64,000 nucleotides of DNA from Streptomyces sp. 2131.1 (GTDB taxonomy: Bacteria; Actinomycetota; Actinomycetes; Streptomycetales; Streptomycetaceae): NCBI RefSeq assembly GCF_900105515.1, contig NZ_FNSY01000001.1, positions 5,258,001 to 5,322,000 of the forward strand, in the 5' to 3' direction. The notes beneath the pieces are model-generated. The model had not been told where the DNA came from. It made no database searches and saw nothing but the letters and a program-made list of their open reading frames with translations. Of the stretch, positions 42,534 to 51,477 are shown piece after piece. Made by a program: the position numbers and the translations under genes. Position 1 is the first letter of the stretch. Each line of letters opens with the position of its first letter.

Positions 42534-43957
42534 GCAACGTGGACTGGCAGGGCAAGCACGTCACGGTCGCCGGACTCGGGGTCTCCGGGATCCCGGCGGC
42601 CCGGGTGCTGCACGGCCTCGGCGCCGTCGTCACCGTCGTCAACGACGGGGAGGACGAGCGCTCCCGCGCCCAGGCCGCCGAGCTGGAGGCGCAGGGCATC
42701 GCCGTGCGCCTCGGCGACGGCGACACCCTGCCCACGTCCACCGAGCTCGTCGTCACCGCCCCCGGCTGGAAGCCCGGCAAGCCGCTGTTCGCCGCGGCCG
42801 CCGAGGCGGGCGTGCCGGTCTGGGGCGACGTCGAACTCGCCTGGCGGCTGCGCGGTCAGGACGGCCGGGAACCGGCGCCCTGGCTCGCGGTCACCGGCAC
42901 CAACGGCAAGACCACGACCGTACGGATGCTCGCCTCCATCCTGGAGGCCGCCGGACTGCGCACCGCCGCCGTCGGCAACATCGGCGTCTCGCTGCTGGAC
43001 GCCGTCCTCGGCGACGAGCCCTACGACGTCCTCGCCGTCGAACTCTCCAGCTACCAGCTGCACTGGGCGCCCTCCCTGCGCGCCCACTCCGCCGCAGTGC
43101 TCAACCTGGCCCCCGACCACCTCGACTGGCACGGCTCCATGGAGGCGTACGCCGCCGACAAGGGCCGGATCTACGAGGGCAACCGGGTCGCCTGCGTGTA
43201 CAACGCCGCCGACCCGGCCACCGAGGACCTGGTGCGCGAGGCGGACGTCGAGGAGGGCTGCCGGGCCATCGGCTTCACCCTCGGCACGCCGGGGCCCTCC
43301 CAGCTGGGCGTCGTGGACGGCATCCTCGTCGACCGGGCCTTCGTGCAGAACCGCCAGAAGCAGGCCCAGGAGCTGGCCGAGGTCGCGGACGTCAATCCGC
43401 CGGCCCCGCACAACATCGCCAACGCCCTGGCCGCCGCGGCCCTGGCCCGCGCCTACGGCGTCGAGCCCGCCGCCGTGCGCGACGGGCTGCGCAACTTCCG
43501 CCCGGACCCGCACCGCATCGAGCACGTCGCGGACGTCGGCGGCGTCGCGTACGTGGACGACTCCAAGGCCACCAACACGCACGCCGCCGAGGCATCCCTC
43601 GCCGCCTACGACTCCATCGTCTGGATCGCCGGCGGGCTGGCCAAGGGCGCCACCTTCGACGAGCTGGTGACCGGCTGCGCCAAGCGGCTGCGGGGCGTCG
43701 TGCTGATGGGCGCCGACCGCGCCCTGATCCGCGAAGCCCTCGCGCGACACGCGCCCGAGGTCCCTGTGGTCGACCTCGACCGGACCGACACTGGGGCGAT
43801 GTCCGAGGCGGTCCGCGAGGCGGCAGGGCTCGCCCGGCCGGGAGACACCGTACTGATGGCCCCGGCCTGCGCCTCCATGGACATGTTCGTCAACTACAAC
43901 AAGCGGGGCGAGGCCTTCGCGGACGCCGTCCGCGCACGCGCCGCCGAGAGCGCCTGA
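42530..43957 (+). CDS. murD: UDP-MurNAc-L-alanine:D-glutamate ligase MurD
   Basis: A 475-residue Mur ligase adding D-Glu. The N-terminal domain has VTVAGLGVSGIPAARVL, the ATP loop is AVTGTNGKTTTVRML, and later blocks include ELSSYQLHWAP, LNLAPDHLDWHGSMEAY and YVDDSKATNTHAAEASL. The GTG start overlaps the mraY stop. The 112-nt gap after it, before ftsW, has no recognised element. Confidence 0.95.
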   Translation: MSNVDWQGKHVTVAGLGVSGIPAARVLHGLGAVVTVVNDGEDERSRAQAAELEAQGIAVRLGDGDTLPTSTELVVTAPGWKPGKPLFAAAAEAGVPVWGDVELAWRLRGQDGREPAPWLAVTGTNGKTTTVRMLASILEAAGLRTAAVGNIGVSLLDAVLGDEPYDVLAVELSSYQLHWAPSLRAHSAAVLNLAPDHLDWHGSMEAYAADKGRIYEGNRVACVYNAADPATEDLVREADVEEGCRAIGFTLGTPGPSQLGVVDGILVDRAFVQNRQKQAQELAEVADVNPPAPHNIANALAAAALARAYGVEPAAVRDGLRNFRPDPHRIEHVADVGGVAYVDDSKATNTHAAEASLAAYDSIVWIAGGLAKGATFDELVTGCAKRLRGVVLMGADRALIREALARHAPEVPVVDLDRTDTGAMSEAVREAAGLARPGDTVLMAPACASMDMFVNYNKRGEAFADAVRARAAESA

Positions 43958-44069
43958 CGGGTCCGGCCGCCGCGCCGCACCGTCCCGGCCCACCGGGGCG
44001 CGTACGGCTGCGCCGGGGCGGTGCCGCGGCGCCGGAGCCCCGGGCACGAGCAGTGGAGGGGACAGGGAC

Positions 44070-45404
44070 ATGCCGGCCGAAGAGAGCGTGCGGGTACGGC
44101 CCGCTGCCAAGGCCCGGCGGCCCGCGGCGGTGCGGGCCCGGAGCACGGGCGGCCCCCGCAGCCCGCGCGGCGGCGGTGTGCGGCGGCTGTACGAGCGGGC
44201 ACGGCGGGCCTGGGACCGCCCGCTGACGGCGTACTACGTGATCCTGGGCGCCGGACTGCTGATCACCGTGCTCGGCCTGGTGATGGTCTACTCCGCCTCG
44301 ATGATCAAGGCGCTGGAGCTGGGCAAGCCCGGCACCTACTTCTTCCGCAAGCAGTTCCTGGCCGCCGTGATCGGGGCCGGGCTGATGGCGGCCGCCGCCC
44401 GGATGCCGGTCAAGCTGCACCGCGCGCTGGCCTACCCGCTGCTCATGGGCGCCGTCTTCCTGATGGTCCTGGTCCAGGTGCCGGGGATAGGGATGTCGGT
44501 CAACGGCAACCGCAACTGGCTCTACCTGGGCGGGCCCTTCCAGCTCCAGCCCAGCGAGTTCGGCAAGCTGGCCCTCGTCCTGTGGGGAGCCGACCTGCTC
44601 GCCCGCAAACAGGACAAGCGGCTGCTGACCCAGTGGAAGCACATGCTGGTACCGCTGGTGCCGGTCGCCTTCATGCTGCTCGGACTCATCATGCTCGGCG
44701 GTGACATGGGCACTGCGATCATTCTCACGGCCATCCTGTTCGGCCTGCTCTGGCTGGCCGGTGCGCCGACCAGGCTCTTCGCCGGAGTGCTCGCCACCGC
44801 CGGCCTCATCGGCTTCCTGCTGATCAAGACGAGCCCCAACCGCATGTCCAGACTGGACTGCATGGGCGCCAGCGAGCCCGGGCCCGGCGGCTCCTGCTGG
44901 CAGGCCGTGCACGGGATCTATGCTCTGGCGTCGGGCGGATGGTTCGGATCGGGCCTCGGTGCGAGTGTGGAAAAATGGGGCCAACTGCCCGAACCCCACA
45001 CCGACTTCATCTTCGCCATCACCGGGGAGGAACTGGGGTTGGCGGGGACGCTGTCGGTGCTCGCCCTCTTCGCGGCTCTAGGCTATGCGGGTATCCGCGT
45101 GGCGGGACGCACGGAGGACCCCTTCGTGAGGTACGCAGCGGGAGGTGTGACCACCTGGATCACGGCGCAGGCCGTGATCAACATCGGTGCGGTGCTCGGC
45201 CTGCTGCCGATCGCCGGTGTCCCGCTCCCGCTGTTCTCCTACGGGGGGTCGGCCCTGCTGCCGACCATGTTCGCCGTCGGGCTGCTGATCGCGTTCGCGC
45301 GGGACGAGCCCGCCGCGAAGGCGGCCCTGGCCGTGCGGAGGCCCGGGGTGAGATGGAAGACGATGAGACGGCGCGTCAAGAAGCGTTCGTCCGGAGAGCG
45401 GTGA
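44070..45404 (+). CDS. ftsW: Septal peptidoglycan polymerase FtsW (SEDS family)
   Basis: A 444-residue SEDS glycosyltransferase that polymerises lipid II at the septum, activated by FtsL and FtsI. About ten spans; the family blocks YFFRKQFLA, FQLQPSEFGKLALVLW, LLGGDMGTAIILTAIL, LPEPHTDFIFAITGEELGL and PLPLFSYGGSALLPTM are clear. The N-terminal ~50 residues are basic and probably cytoplasmic. The ATG at 44070 follows GAGGGGA. Confidence 0.94.
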   Translation: MPAEESVRVRPAAKARRPAAVRARSTGGPRSPRGGGVRRLYERARRAWDRPLTAYYVILGAGLLITVLGLVMVYSASMIKALELGKPGTYFFRKQFLAAVIGAGLMAAAARMPVKLHRALAYPLLMGAVFLMVLVQVPGIGMSVNGNRNWLYLGGPFQLQPSEFGKLALVLWGADLLARKQDKRLLTQWKHMLVPLVPVAFMLLGLIMLGGDMGTAIILTAILFGLLWLAGAPTRLFAGVLATAGLIGFLLIKTSPNRMSRLDCMGASEPGPGGSCWQAVHGIYALASGGWFGSGLGASVEKWGQLPEPHTDFIFAITGEELGLAGTLSVLALFAALGYAGIRVAGRTEDPFVRYAAGGVTTWITAQAVINIGAVLGLLPIAGVPLPLFSYGGSALLPTMFAVGLLIAFARDEPAAKAALAVRRPGVRWKTMRRRVKKRSSGER

Positions 45405-45410
45405 ATTTCG

Positions 45411-46505
45411 GTGCATGTCGTACTCGCCGGCGGGGGGACCGCCGGCCACATCGAGCCCGCGCTTGCCCTCGCGGACGCCCTGCGCAGGCAGGACCCGAGC
45501 GTGGGGATCACCGCTCTCGGTACGGAGCGGGGACTGGAGACCAGGCTCGTACCCGAGCGGGGGTACGAACTCGCCCTCATCCCGGCCGTACCGCTGCCGC
45601 GCAAGCCCACCCCCGAACTCATCACCGTCCCGGGCCGGCTGCGCGGCACCATCAAGGCCGCCGAGCAGATCCTGGAACGCACCAGGGCCGACTGCGTGGT
45701 CGGCTTCGGCGGTTACGTGGCCCTGCCGGGCTACCTGGCGGCCAAGCGGGCCGGCGTCCCGATCGTGGTCCACGAGGCCAACGCCCGGCCCGGCCTGGCC
45801 AACAAGATCGGCTCGCGGTACGCGCACGGCGTCGCCGTCTCCACGCCGGACAGCAAGCTGCGCGGCGCCCGCTACATCGGCATCCCGCTCCGCCGCACCA
45901 TCGCCACCCTCGACCGGGCCCGCGTACGCCCCGAGGCGCGCGACGCGTTCGGCCTCGACCCCAACCTGCCCACGCTGCTGGTCTCCGGCGGCTCGCAGGG
46001 CGCCCGCCACCTCAACGAGGTGGTGCAGCGCGTCGCCCCGCTGCTCCAGCGCTCCGGCATCCAGATCCTGCACGTGGTCGGACCGAAGAACGAATTGCCG
46101 CGCGTGGACAACATGCCCGGGATGCCCCCCTACATCCCGGTACCGTACGTGGACCGGATGGATCTCGCGTACGCCGCGGCCGACATGATGCTCTGCCGCG
46201 CGGGCGCGATGACCGTCGCCGAACTCTCCGCCGTCGGACTGCCCGCCGCCTACGTCCCGTTGCCCATCGGCAACGGCGAACAGCGGCTGAACGCCCAGCC
46301 GGTGGTCAACGCCGGCGGCGGTCTGCTGGTGGACGACGCGGCGCTGACCCCGGAGTGGGTGCAGGGCAACGTCCTGCCGGTGCTGTCCGATCCGCACCGG
46401 TTGTATGAAATGTCCCGTGCCGCCGCAGAGTTCGGCCGCCGGGACGCCGACGATCTGCTGGTCGGCATGGTGTACGAGGCGATTGCCGCACGCCGTAACG
46501 CGTGA
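45411..46505 (+). CDS. murG: UDP-GlcNAc:lipid I transferase MurG
   Basis: A 364-residue GT28 enzyme forming lipid II on the inner face. The N-terminal GxGGxxGH loop is LAGGGTAGHIEPALALAD; VGFGGYVALPGYLAAKRAGVPIVVHEANARPGLANK follows in pieces; the C-terminal domain has LVSGGSQGARHLNEVV and CRAGAMTVAELSAVGLP. The GTG start lies 6 nt after ftsW. A 13-bp hairpin (46512-46540) lies directly after it where murC sits in mycobacteria. Confidence 0.95.
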   Translation: MHVVLAGGGTAGHIEPALALADALRRQDPSVGITALGTERGLETRLVPERGYELALIPAVPLPRKPTPELITVPGRLRGTIKAAEQILERTRADCVVGFGGYVALPGYLAAKRAGVPIVVHEANARPGLANKIGSRYAHGVAVSTPDSKLRGARYIGIPLRRTIATLDRARVRPEARDAFGLDPNLPTLLVSGGSQGARHLNEVVQRVAPLLQRSGIQILHVVGPKNELPRVDNMPGMPPYIPVPYVDRMDLAYAAADMMLCRAGAMTVAELSAVGLPAAYVPLPIGNGEQRLNAQPVVNAGGGLLVDDAALTPEWVQGNVLPVLSDPHRLYEMSRAAAEFGRRDADDLLVGMVYEAIAARRNA

Positions 46506-46511
46506 GGCGGG

Positions 46512-46540
46512 CGGGTCCGGGGGCACCGCCCCCGGACCCG
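46512..46540 (+). terminator. 13-bp hairpin inside the dcw cluster, between murG and ftsQ
   Basis: CGGGTCCGGGGGC (46512-46524) pairs perfectly with 46528-46540 around ACC. There is no U-tract, and the ftsQ SD (AAGGAG, ~46546-46551) follows immediately. It may attenuate transcription into ftsQ-ftsZ or protect an mRNA end. Confidence 0.55.
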
Positions 46541-46555
46541 GCATAAGGAGCGAGC

Positions 46556-47350
46556 GTGGCCGGACCGACGACCGCCCAGCGCGGTGCAGGGAAGCAGGAG
46601 GACGCCCCGGAACGGCCGCCGCGCCCGGGTCCCGAGGGGCGCCGCATCACCCGGCGCCGGCTGCTGGTCCTGATCGCCGCGGCCGTGCTGCTGCTCGGCT
46701 CCGGCGCGGTCTGGGTGCTGTACGGGTCCTCCTGGCTGAGGGTCGGGCAGGTCAGGGTGACCGGCGTCCGGGTGCTGACGCCGGCCGAGGTGGAGCGCGC
46801 GGCCGCGGTGCCGATGAACGCCCCGCTGGTCTCCGTGGACACCGGCGCGATCGAGAAGAGGTTGCGCCAGAAGTTGCCTCGTATCGACTCGGTGGATGTC
46901 GTTCGGTCATGGCCGCACGGCATCGGACTTAAGGTGACCGAACGACAGCCGGTCCTGTTGGTCGAAAAGGGCGCGAAGTTCATCGAAGTGGACGCCGGGG
47001 GCGTGCGCTTCGCGACGGTGGACAAGGCGCCCGCGGGCGTACCCCTGCTGGAAGTGGCCACCGGTCACTCCGCGAGTCTGCGCCGCTTCGGCGGCGACCG
47101 GCTGGTGCGGGAAGCGGTCCGGGTGGCGGGTGATCTCCCGGGCGGTGTCGCCGAGGACACCCGGGTCGTCCGGGTCGCCTCGTACGACGCCATCTCCCTG
47201 GAACTCACCGGAGATCGAACGGTGCTGTGGGGGAGCGGTGAAGCGGGTGCGGCGAAGGCGCGAGTCCTCACCGCTCTCATGAAGGCCGCCCCCAAAGCGG
47301 GACACTTCGACGTGAGTGCACCCACCGCCCCCGCGGCATCGGGTAGTTGA
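46556..47350 (+). CDS. ftsQ: Divisome protein FtsQ
   Basis: A 264-residue bitopic protein. A basic head of ~37 residues is followed by one span (LLVLIAAAVLLLGSGAVWVL), then a POTRA domain (LRVGQVRVTGVRVLTPAEVERAA) and the beta-rich FtsQ domain with DSVDVVRSWPHGIGLKVTERQPVLLVE. Together with FtsL and DivIC it controls FtsWI. The GTG start (46556) has AAGGAG upstream. Confidence 0.93.
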   Translation: MAGPTTAQRGAGKQEDAPERPPRPGPEGRRITRRRLLVLIAAAVLLLGSGAVWVLYGSSWLRVGQVRVTGVRVLTPAEVERAAAVPMNAPLVSVDTGAIEKRLRQKLPRIDSVDVVRSWPHGIGLKVTERQPVLLVEKGAKFIEVDAGGVRFATVDKAPAGVPLLEVATGHSASLRRFGGDRLVREAVRVAGDLPGGVAEDTRVVRVASYDAISLELTGDRTVLWGSGEAGAAKARVLTALMKAAPKAGHFDVSAPTAPAASGS

Positions 47351-47440
47351 CGCACATTTGGCCTGGCCAGCACCCTGGTTGGTCAGCGCTACGGGTGATC
47401 ACATAGGGTGAAAAGAAAAACGGGAGGTTCGGCGTGTTCG

Positions 47441-47470
47441 TTGAACGTGCGCCACTTGTCGACTTAGTGT
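47441..47470 (+). promoter_or_regulatory. ftsZ promoter candidate
   Basis: TTGAAC (47441-47446) and TAGTGT (47465-47470) have an 18-nt spacer. It lies ~155 nt upstream of ftsZ, within the 276-nt gap where S. coelicolor ftsZ is known to have several promoters, one developmentally controlled. Confidence 0.6.
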
Positions 47471-47495
47471 CCTGTTCGGAAGAGTCCATGAAGCA

Positions 47496-47600
47496 GACAC
47501 ACTGGTAACCCTAAACTTGAACGTTAGGGTTTGGGTCGGCGTTCGGACCGTCCCAATCGGCATCCGTCGTCGCGGCGGGATCACCGCGAAGCGACGACAC
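47496..47600 (+). promoter_or_regulatory. GACAC motifs and an inverted repeat in the ftsZ leader
   Basis: GACAC occurs at 47496-47500 and 47596-47600; WhiA recognises GACAC and ftsZ is a known WhiA target. Between them AACCCTAA (47507-47514) and TTAGGGTT (47524-47531) form an 8-bp inverted repeat. It overlaps a -10-like TAAACT (47512-47517). Confidence 0.5.
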
Positions 47601-47626
47601 GTAACTCGAGGCGAGAGGCCTTCGAC

Positions 47627-48847
47627 GTGGCAGCACCGCAGAACTACCTCGCAGTCATCAAGGTCATCGGTGTCGGCGGCGGTGGTGTCAATGCCATCAA
47701 CCGAATGATCGAGGTCGGTCTCAAGGGCGTCGAGTTCATCGCGATCAACACGGATGCGCAAGCCCTGTTGATGAGCGACGCCGACGTCAAGCTCGACGTC
47801 GGCCGTGAACTCACCCGCGGCCTCGGCGCCGGGGCGAACCCGGCCGTCGGTCGTAAGGCGGCAGAGGACCACCGTGAGGAGATCGAGGAGGTCCTCAAGG
47901 GGGCCGACATGGTCTTCGTCACCGCAGGCGAAGGCGGCGGCACCGGCACCGGTGGCGCACCCGTCGTCGCCAACATCGCGCGCTCGCTCGGCGCCCTGAC
48001 GATCGGTGTGGTCACCCGCCCGTTCACCTTCGAGGGCCGGCGTCGCGCGAACCAGGCGGAAGACGGCATCGCCGAACTCCGCGAAGAGGTCGACACCCTC
48101 ATCGTCATCCCCAACGACCGGCTCCTGTCCATCTCGGACCGCCAGGTCAGCGTGCTCGACGCATTCAAGTCGGCCGACCAGGTGCTGCTGTCGGGTGTCC
48201 AGGGCATCACCGACCTCATCACCACGCCGGGCCTGATCAACCTCGACTTCGCCGACGTCAAGTCGGTCATGTCCGAGGCCGGATCGGCGCTCATGGGCAT
48301 CGGCTCCGCCCGCGGCGACGACCGCGCGGTGGCCGCCGCGGAGATGGCGATCTCCTCGCCGCTCCTGGAGGCGTCCATCGACGGCGCCCGCGGTGTCCTG
48401 CTCTCCATCTCCGGCGGCAGCGACCTCGGTCTCTTCGAGATCAACGAGGCCGCCCAGCTGGTGAGCGAGGCGGCGCACCCGGAGGCGAACATCATCTTCG
48501 GCGCGGTCATCGACGACGCCCTCGGCGACGAGGTGCGCGTCACCGTCATCGCGGCGGGCTTCGACGGCGGACAGCCGCCGGCCCGGCGGGAGATCGCGCT
48601 CGGCGGCAACACCGCCAAGCGCGAGGAGCCGGCCCCGACGCCGGTCCGGGCCGCCGAGCCGGTGCGTCAGTCGGGCGGGCTCGGTTCCGTCCCGCCGCGC
48701 GAGGAGTCGCCGGCGCAGGCCGAGCCGGCTCCGGCGGCGGGTGAGACCCACCTTCCACCGGTCGTCTCGCCGCCGCACGTCCCGCCGGCCCGTCCCTACT
48801 CGGACTCCCAGGCCGAAGAGCTGGACGTACCGGACTTCTTGAAGTGA
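47627..48847 (+). CDS. ftsZ: Cell division GTPase FtsZ
   Basis: A 406-residue tubulin homologue forming the Z-ring or Z-ladder for sporulation septa. The GTP-binding signature GEGGGTGTGGAPVVANIA and the T7 loop NLDFADVKSVM are intact. The C-terminal peptide VPDFLK is the SepF-binding tip, after a Pro/Glu-rich linker of ~75 residues. The GTG at 47627 gives VAAPQNYLAVIKVIGVGGGG; purine-rich GGCGAGAGG lies upstream. The stop overlaps ylmD. Confidence 0.97.
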   Translation: MAAPQNYLAVIKVIGVGGGGVNAINRMIEVGLKGVEFIAINTDAQALLMSDADVKLDVGRELTRGLGAGANPAVGRKAAEDHREEIEEVLKGADMVFVTAGEGGGTGTGGAPVVANIARSLGALTIGVVTRPFTFEGRRRANQAEDGIAELREEVDTLIVIPNDRLLSISDRQVSVLDAFKSADQVLLSGVQGITDLITTPGLINLDFADVKSVMSEAGSALMGIGSARGDDRAVAAAEMAISSPLLEASIDGARGVLLSISGGSDLGLFEINEAAQLVSEAAHPEANIIFGAVIDDALGDEVRVTVIAAGFDGGQPPARREIALGGNTAKREEPAPTPVRAAEPVRQSGGLGSVPPREESPAQAEPAPAAGETHLPPVVSPPHVPPARPYSDSQAEELDVPDFLK

Positions 48848-49602
48848 TAGGTCCGCACGACGCAGTGAGCTCGAAGGTTTCTGTCTTTTCGCGGGGCGGC
48901 GCTCATTTCTCCTTCACCGACAGGTGGGGCGGAGTGAGCGCCGCCCCGTACGCGGAGCTCAATCTCGGCGGCGCGGTCGGCGACGACCCCACCGCCGTTC
49001 TCGCCAACCGGGAGCGCGCCGCGCGTGCCCGGGGCATCGATCCGGCGCGGGTCGTCTGGATGAACCAGGTGCACGGCCGCGACGTGGCCGTGGTCGACGG
49101 GCCCTGGGGCGACGCCCCGGGGATTCCCGCCGTCGACGCCGTGGTCACCGCGCGCCGCGGCCTCGCGCTCGCCGTACTCACCGCGGACTGCACGCCCGTC
49201 CTGCTCGCCGATCCGGAGGCCGGTGTCGCCGCCGCGGCGCACGCGGGCCGGCCGGGGCTGGTCGCCGGTGTCGTGCCGGCCGCGGTCGAGGCCATGGTCC
49301 GGCTCGGCGCGGAGGTCTCCCGGATCACCGCCCGTACCGGGCCGGCCGTCTGCGGGCGGTGCTACGAGGTGCCGGCGGCGATGCGGGACGAGGTCGCCGC
49401 GCGCGTGCCCGGTTCGTGGTCCGAAACGAGCTGGGGCACCCCGGCGGTGGACGTCACCGGCGGCGTGCACGCGCAGCTGGCGGCGCTCGGCGTCACCGAC
49501 CGGCACGCGTCGCCCTTCTGCACCCTTGAATCGGGCGACCACTTCTCGTACCGACGCGACCGCACCACCGGGCGGCTCGCCGGATATGTCTGGCTGGACT
49601 GA
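48844..49602 (+). CDS. ylmD: YlmD/YfiH-family multicopper-polyphenol-oxidase-fold protein (PgeF)
   Basis: A 252-residue protein. The metal/active-site residues are visible in MNQVHGRDVAVV, LTADCTPVLLADP and AAAHAGRPGL; YSYRRDRTTGR-like sequence lies near the C-terminus. Family members (PgeF) edit L-Ser out of the first position of peptidoglycan stem peptides in E. coli, or act as purine nucleoside enzymes; which applies here is open. The GTG start overlaps the ftsZ stop (GTGA). Confidence 0.88.
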   Translation: MIGPHDAVSSKVSVFSRGGAHFSFTDRWGGVSAAPYAELNLGGAVGDDPTAVLANRERAARARGIDPARVVWMNQVHGRDVAVVDGPWGDAPGIPAVDAVVTARRGLALAVLTADCTPVLLADPEAGVAAAAHAGRPGLVAGVVPAAVEAMVRLGAEVSRITARTGPAVCGRCYEVPAAMRDEVAARVPGSWSETSWGTPAVDVTGGVHAQLAALGVTDRHASPFCTLESGDHFSYRRDRTTGRLAGYVWLD

Positions 49603-49608
49603 TAGGGC

Positions 49609-50328
49609 ATGACGGAACGCAAGGACGAACTCGCCGCGAATCTGGCGCGGGTGGACGACCGGATCGCCTCGGCCTGCGCCGCGGCCGGGCGCCCGCGGGA
49701 GGACGTGACCCTGATCGTGGTCACCAAGACCTACCCCGCGAGCGATGTGCGGATTCTGCACGGACTCGGTGTGCGTCAGGTCGCGGAGAACCGCGACCAG
49801 GACGCCGCCCCCAAGGCAGCCGCATGTGCGGATCTGTCCCTCTCCTGGCACTTTGTCGGTCAATTGCAGACCAACAAGGTTCGTTCGGTGGCCGGTTATG
49901 CCGATGTCGTGCAGTCGGTGGACCGTACGAAGCTGGTGACCGCCCTCTCGTCGGCGGCCGGACGCGGCGGCCGCGAACTCGGCTGCCTGATCCAGGTGGC
50001 GCTCGACGCGGAGAGTGGGGAGCGGGGTGCGCGCGGAGGCGTGGCCCCGGACGGGATCGAAGAGTTGGCCGACGCGGTCGCCGACGCGCCCGGGCTGCGA
50101 CTGGACGGACTGATGACCGTCGCGCCGCTCGCCGGGCCGTTCGCCGGACGCCAACGGGCCGCGTTCGACCGGCTGATGGAATTCTCATCCCGGCTGCGCG
50201 GGAACCATCCTGCTGCGAACATGGTCTCTGCAGGGATGAGTGCGGACCTCGAGGACGCGATCGCGGCCGGAGCGACACATGTGCGCGTCGGTACTGCGGT
50301 ACTCGGAGTCCGCCCCGGCCTCGGGTAA
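49609..50328 (+). CDS. ylmE: YlmE/YggS-family PLP-binding protein
   Basis: A 239-residue PLP-binding TIM-barrel protein (PLPBP/ProSC family). The PLP lysine is in LIVVTKTYPA; GVRQVAENRDQDAAPKA, SWHFVGQLQTNKVR and SAGMSADLEDAIAAGATHVRVGTAVLG mark the remaining phosphate and cofactor contacts. Known members buffer PLP and affect amino acid metabolism. It begins 6 nt after ylmD. Confidence 0.92.
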   Translation: MTERKDELAANLARVDDRIASACAAAGRPREDVTLIVVTKTYPASDVRILHGLGVRQVAENRDQDAAPKAAACADLSLSWHFVGQLQTNKVRSVAGYADVVQSVDRTKLVTALSSAAGRGGRELGCLIQVALDAESGERGARGGVAPDGIEELADAVADAPGLRLDGLMTVAPLAGPFAGRQRAAFDRLMEFSSRLRGNHPAANMVSAGMSADLEDAIAAGATHVRVGTAVLGVRPGLG

Positions 50329-50453
50329 CGTCGCCAAGCAAGTCGGACCACAGCAGAAAATATGGTCATTACCGCCCAGGGCGGGCAGGCCGGAGTGGAT
50401 CGCGGGCACTTGGTGACAGATGCCGATCCACCACAGAGCGGAGGACTCAGAGC

Positions 50454-51071
50454 ATGGCCGGCGCGATGCGCAAGATGGCGGTCTACCTCGGCCTCGTGGA
50501 GGACGATGGGTACGACGGCCCGGGGTTCGACCCCGACGACGAATTCGAACCCGAGCCGGAGCCCGAACGCGACCGGCGTCGGCACCAGCCCGCGCATCAG
50601 GTGGAGCGGGACCGGGAGCGTGACGAACCGGTCCGCGCGGTCCAGCCGCCGGCGCAGCGGGAGCCCGTCCAGATCCCGGCGGAGCGCGAGCGACCCGCCC
50701 GGATCGCACCCGTGGCATCCATCACACCTGAACGCCCGAACATGGAGAAGAACGCACCGGTGATCATGCCCAAGGTCGTGTCCGAGCGGGAGCCCTACCG
50801 GATCACCACGCTGCACCCCAGGACCTACAACGAGGCCCGTACCATCGGGGAACACTTCCGTGAGGGCACTCCGGTGATCATGAATCTCACGGAGATGGAC
50901 GATACGGACGCGAAGCGACTTGTCGACTTTGCCGCGGGACTCGTCTTCGGTCTCCATGGCAGCATTGAACGAGTGACACAGAAGGTGTTCCTGCTGTCTC
51001 CTGCTAACGTCGATGTCACGGCGGAGGACAAGGCCCGTATCGCAGAGGGCGGATTCTTCAACCAGAGCTGA
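50454..51071 (+). CDS. sepF: SepF, Z-ring membrane anchor
   Basis: A 205-residue protein. The N-terminal amphipathic helix (MAGAMRKMAVYLGLVEDD) binds membrane; an acidic then basic disordered linker (~20-100) follows; the C-terminal SepF domain (YRITTLHPRTYNEARTIGEHF ... RVTQKVFLLSP) binds the FtsZ tip. Because ftsA is missing in actinobacteria, SepF is the essential anchor here. The ATG at 50454 has GGAGGA ~10 nt upstream; the 125-nt gap before it may hold a separate promoter. Confidence 0.94.
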   Translation: MAGAMRKMAVYLGLVEDDGYDGPGFDPDDEFEPEPEPERDRRRHQPAHQVERDRERDEPVRAVQPPAQREPVQIPAERERPARIAPVASITPERPNMEKNAPVIMPKVVSEREPYRITTLHPRTYNEARTIGEHFREGTPVIMNLTEMDDTDAKRLVDFAAGLVFGLHGSIERVTQKVFLLSPANVDVTAEDKARIAEGGFFNQS

Positions 51072-51143
51072 GAACACGACACCGGGAACGACCCGGCCGA
51101 GAGGCCGGCGCTACGAGAGCCAGGGGAGAGGGAAGCGCGAGAG

Positions 51144-51428
51144 ATGGGCGTCGCACAAAGTGTTGTCTACATCGCGTTGATGTGTTTCCTCATCGTGCTG
51201 ATCTTCCGGCTCGTCATGGACTACGTCTTCCAGTTCGCACGTTCATGGCAGCCGGGCAAGCCGATGGTGGTCGTCCTCGAGACCACGTACACGGTCACCG
51301 ATCCACCGCTCAAGCTCCTGCGGCGGTTCATCCCGCCGCTGCGTCTCGGGGGCGTGGCACTCGACCTGTCCTTCTTCGTTCTGATGATCATCGTTTCCAT
51401 CCTGATCAGCATCGTGATCAGGCTGTGA
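51144..51428 (+). CDS. YggT family membrane protein
   Basis: A 94-residue protein with two spans: VVYIALMCFLIVLIFRLVMDYV near the start and LDLSFFVLMIIVSILISIVI near the end. Between them sits the conserved loop VLETTYTVTDPPLKLLRRFIPPLRLGG. YggT proteins accompany sepF and divIVA across Gram-positives; a role in placing division or growth machinery is suspected but not proved. The ATG at 51144 is preceded by GAGAGG-like sequence. Confidence 0.92.
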   Translation: MGVAQSVVYIALMCFLIVLIFRLVMDYVFQFARSWQPGKPMVVVLETTYTVTDPPLKLLRRFIPPLRLGGVALDLSFFVLMIIVSILISIVIRL

Positions 51429-51477
51429 GCGATACGGTCCTGCCGACTGCCGACGACTACGTAGAGGTGAAGAAGAG

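Noticed and set aside
47501..47531. BldD box in the ftsZ leader
   Set aside because: The sequence does not fit the TNACNC(A/T)GNGTNA consensus when read on either strand.
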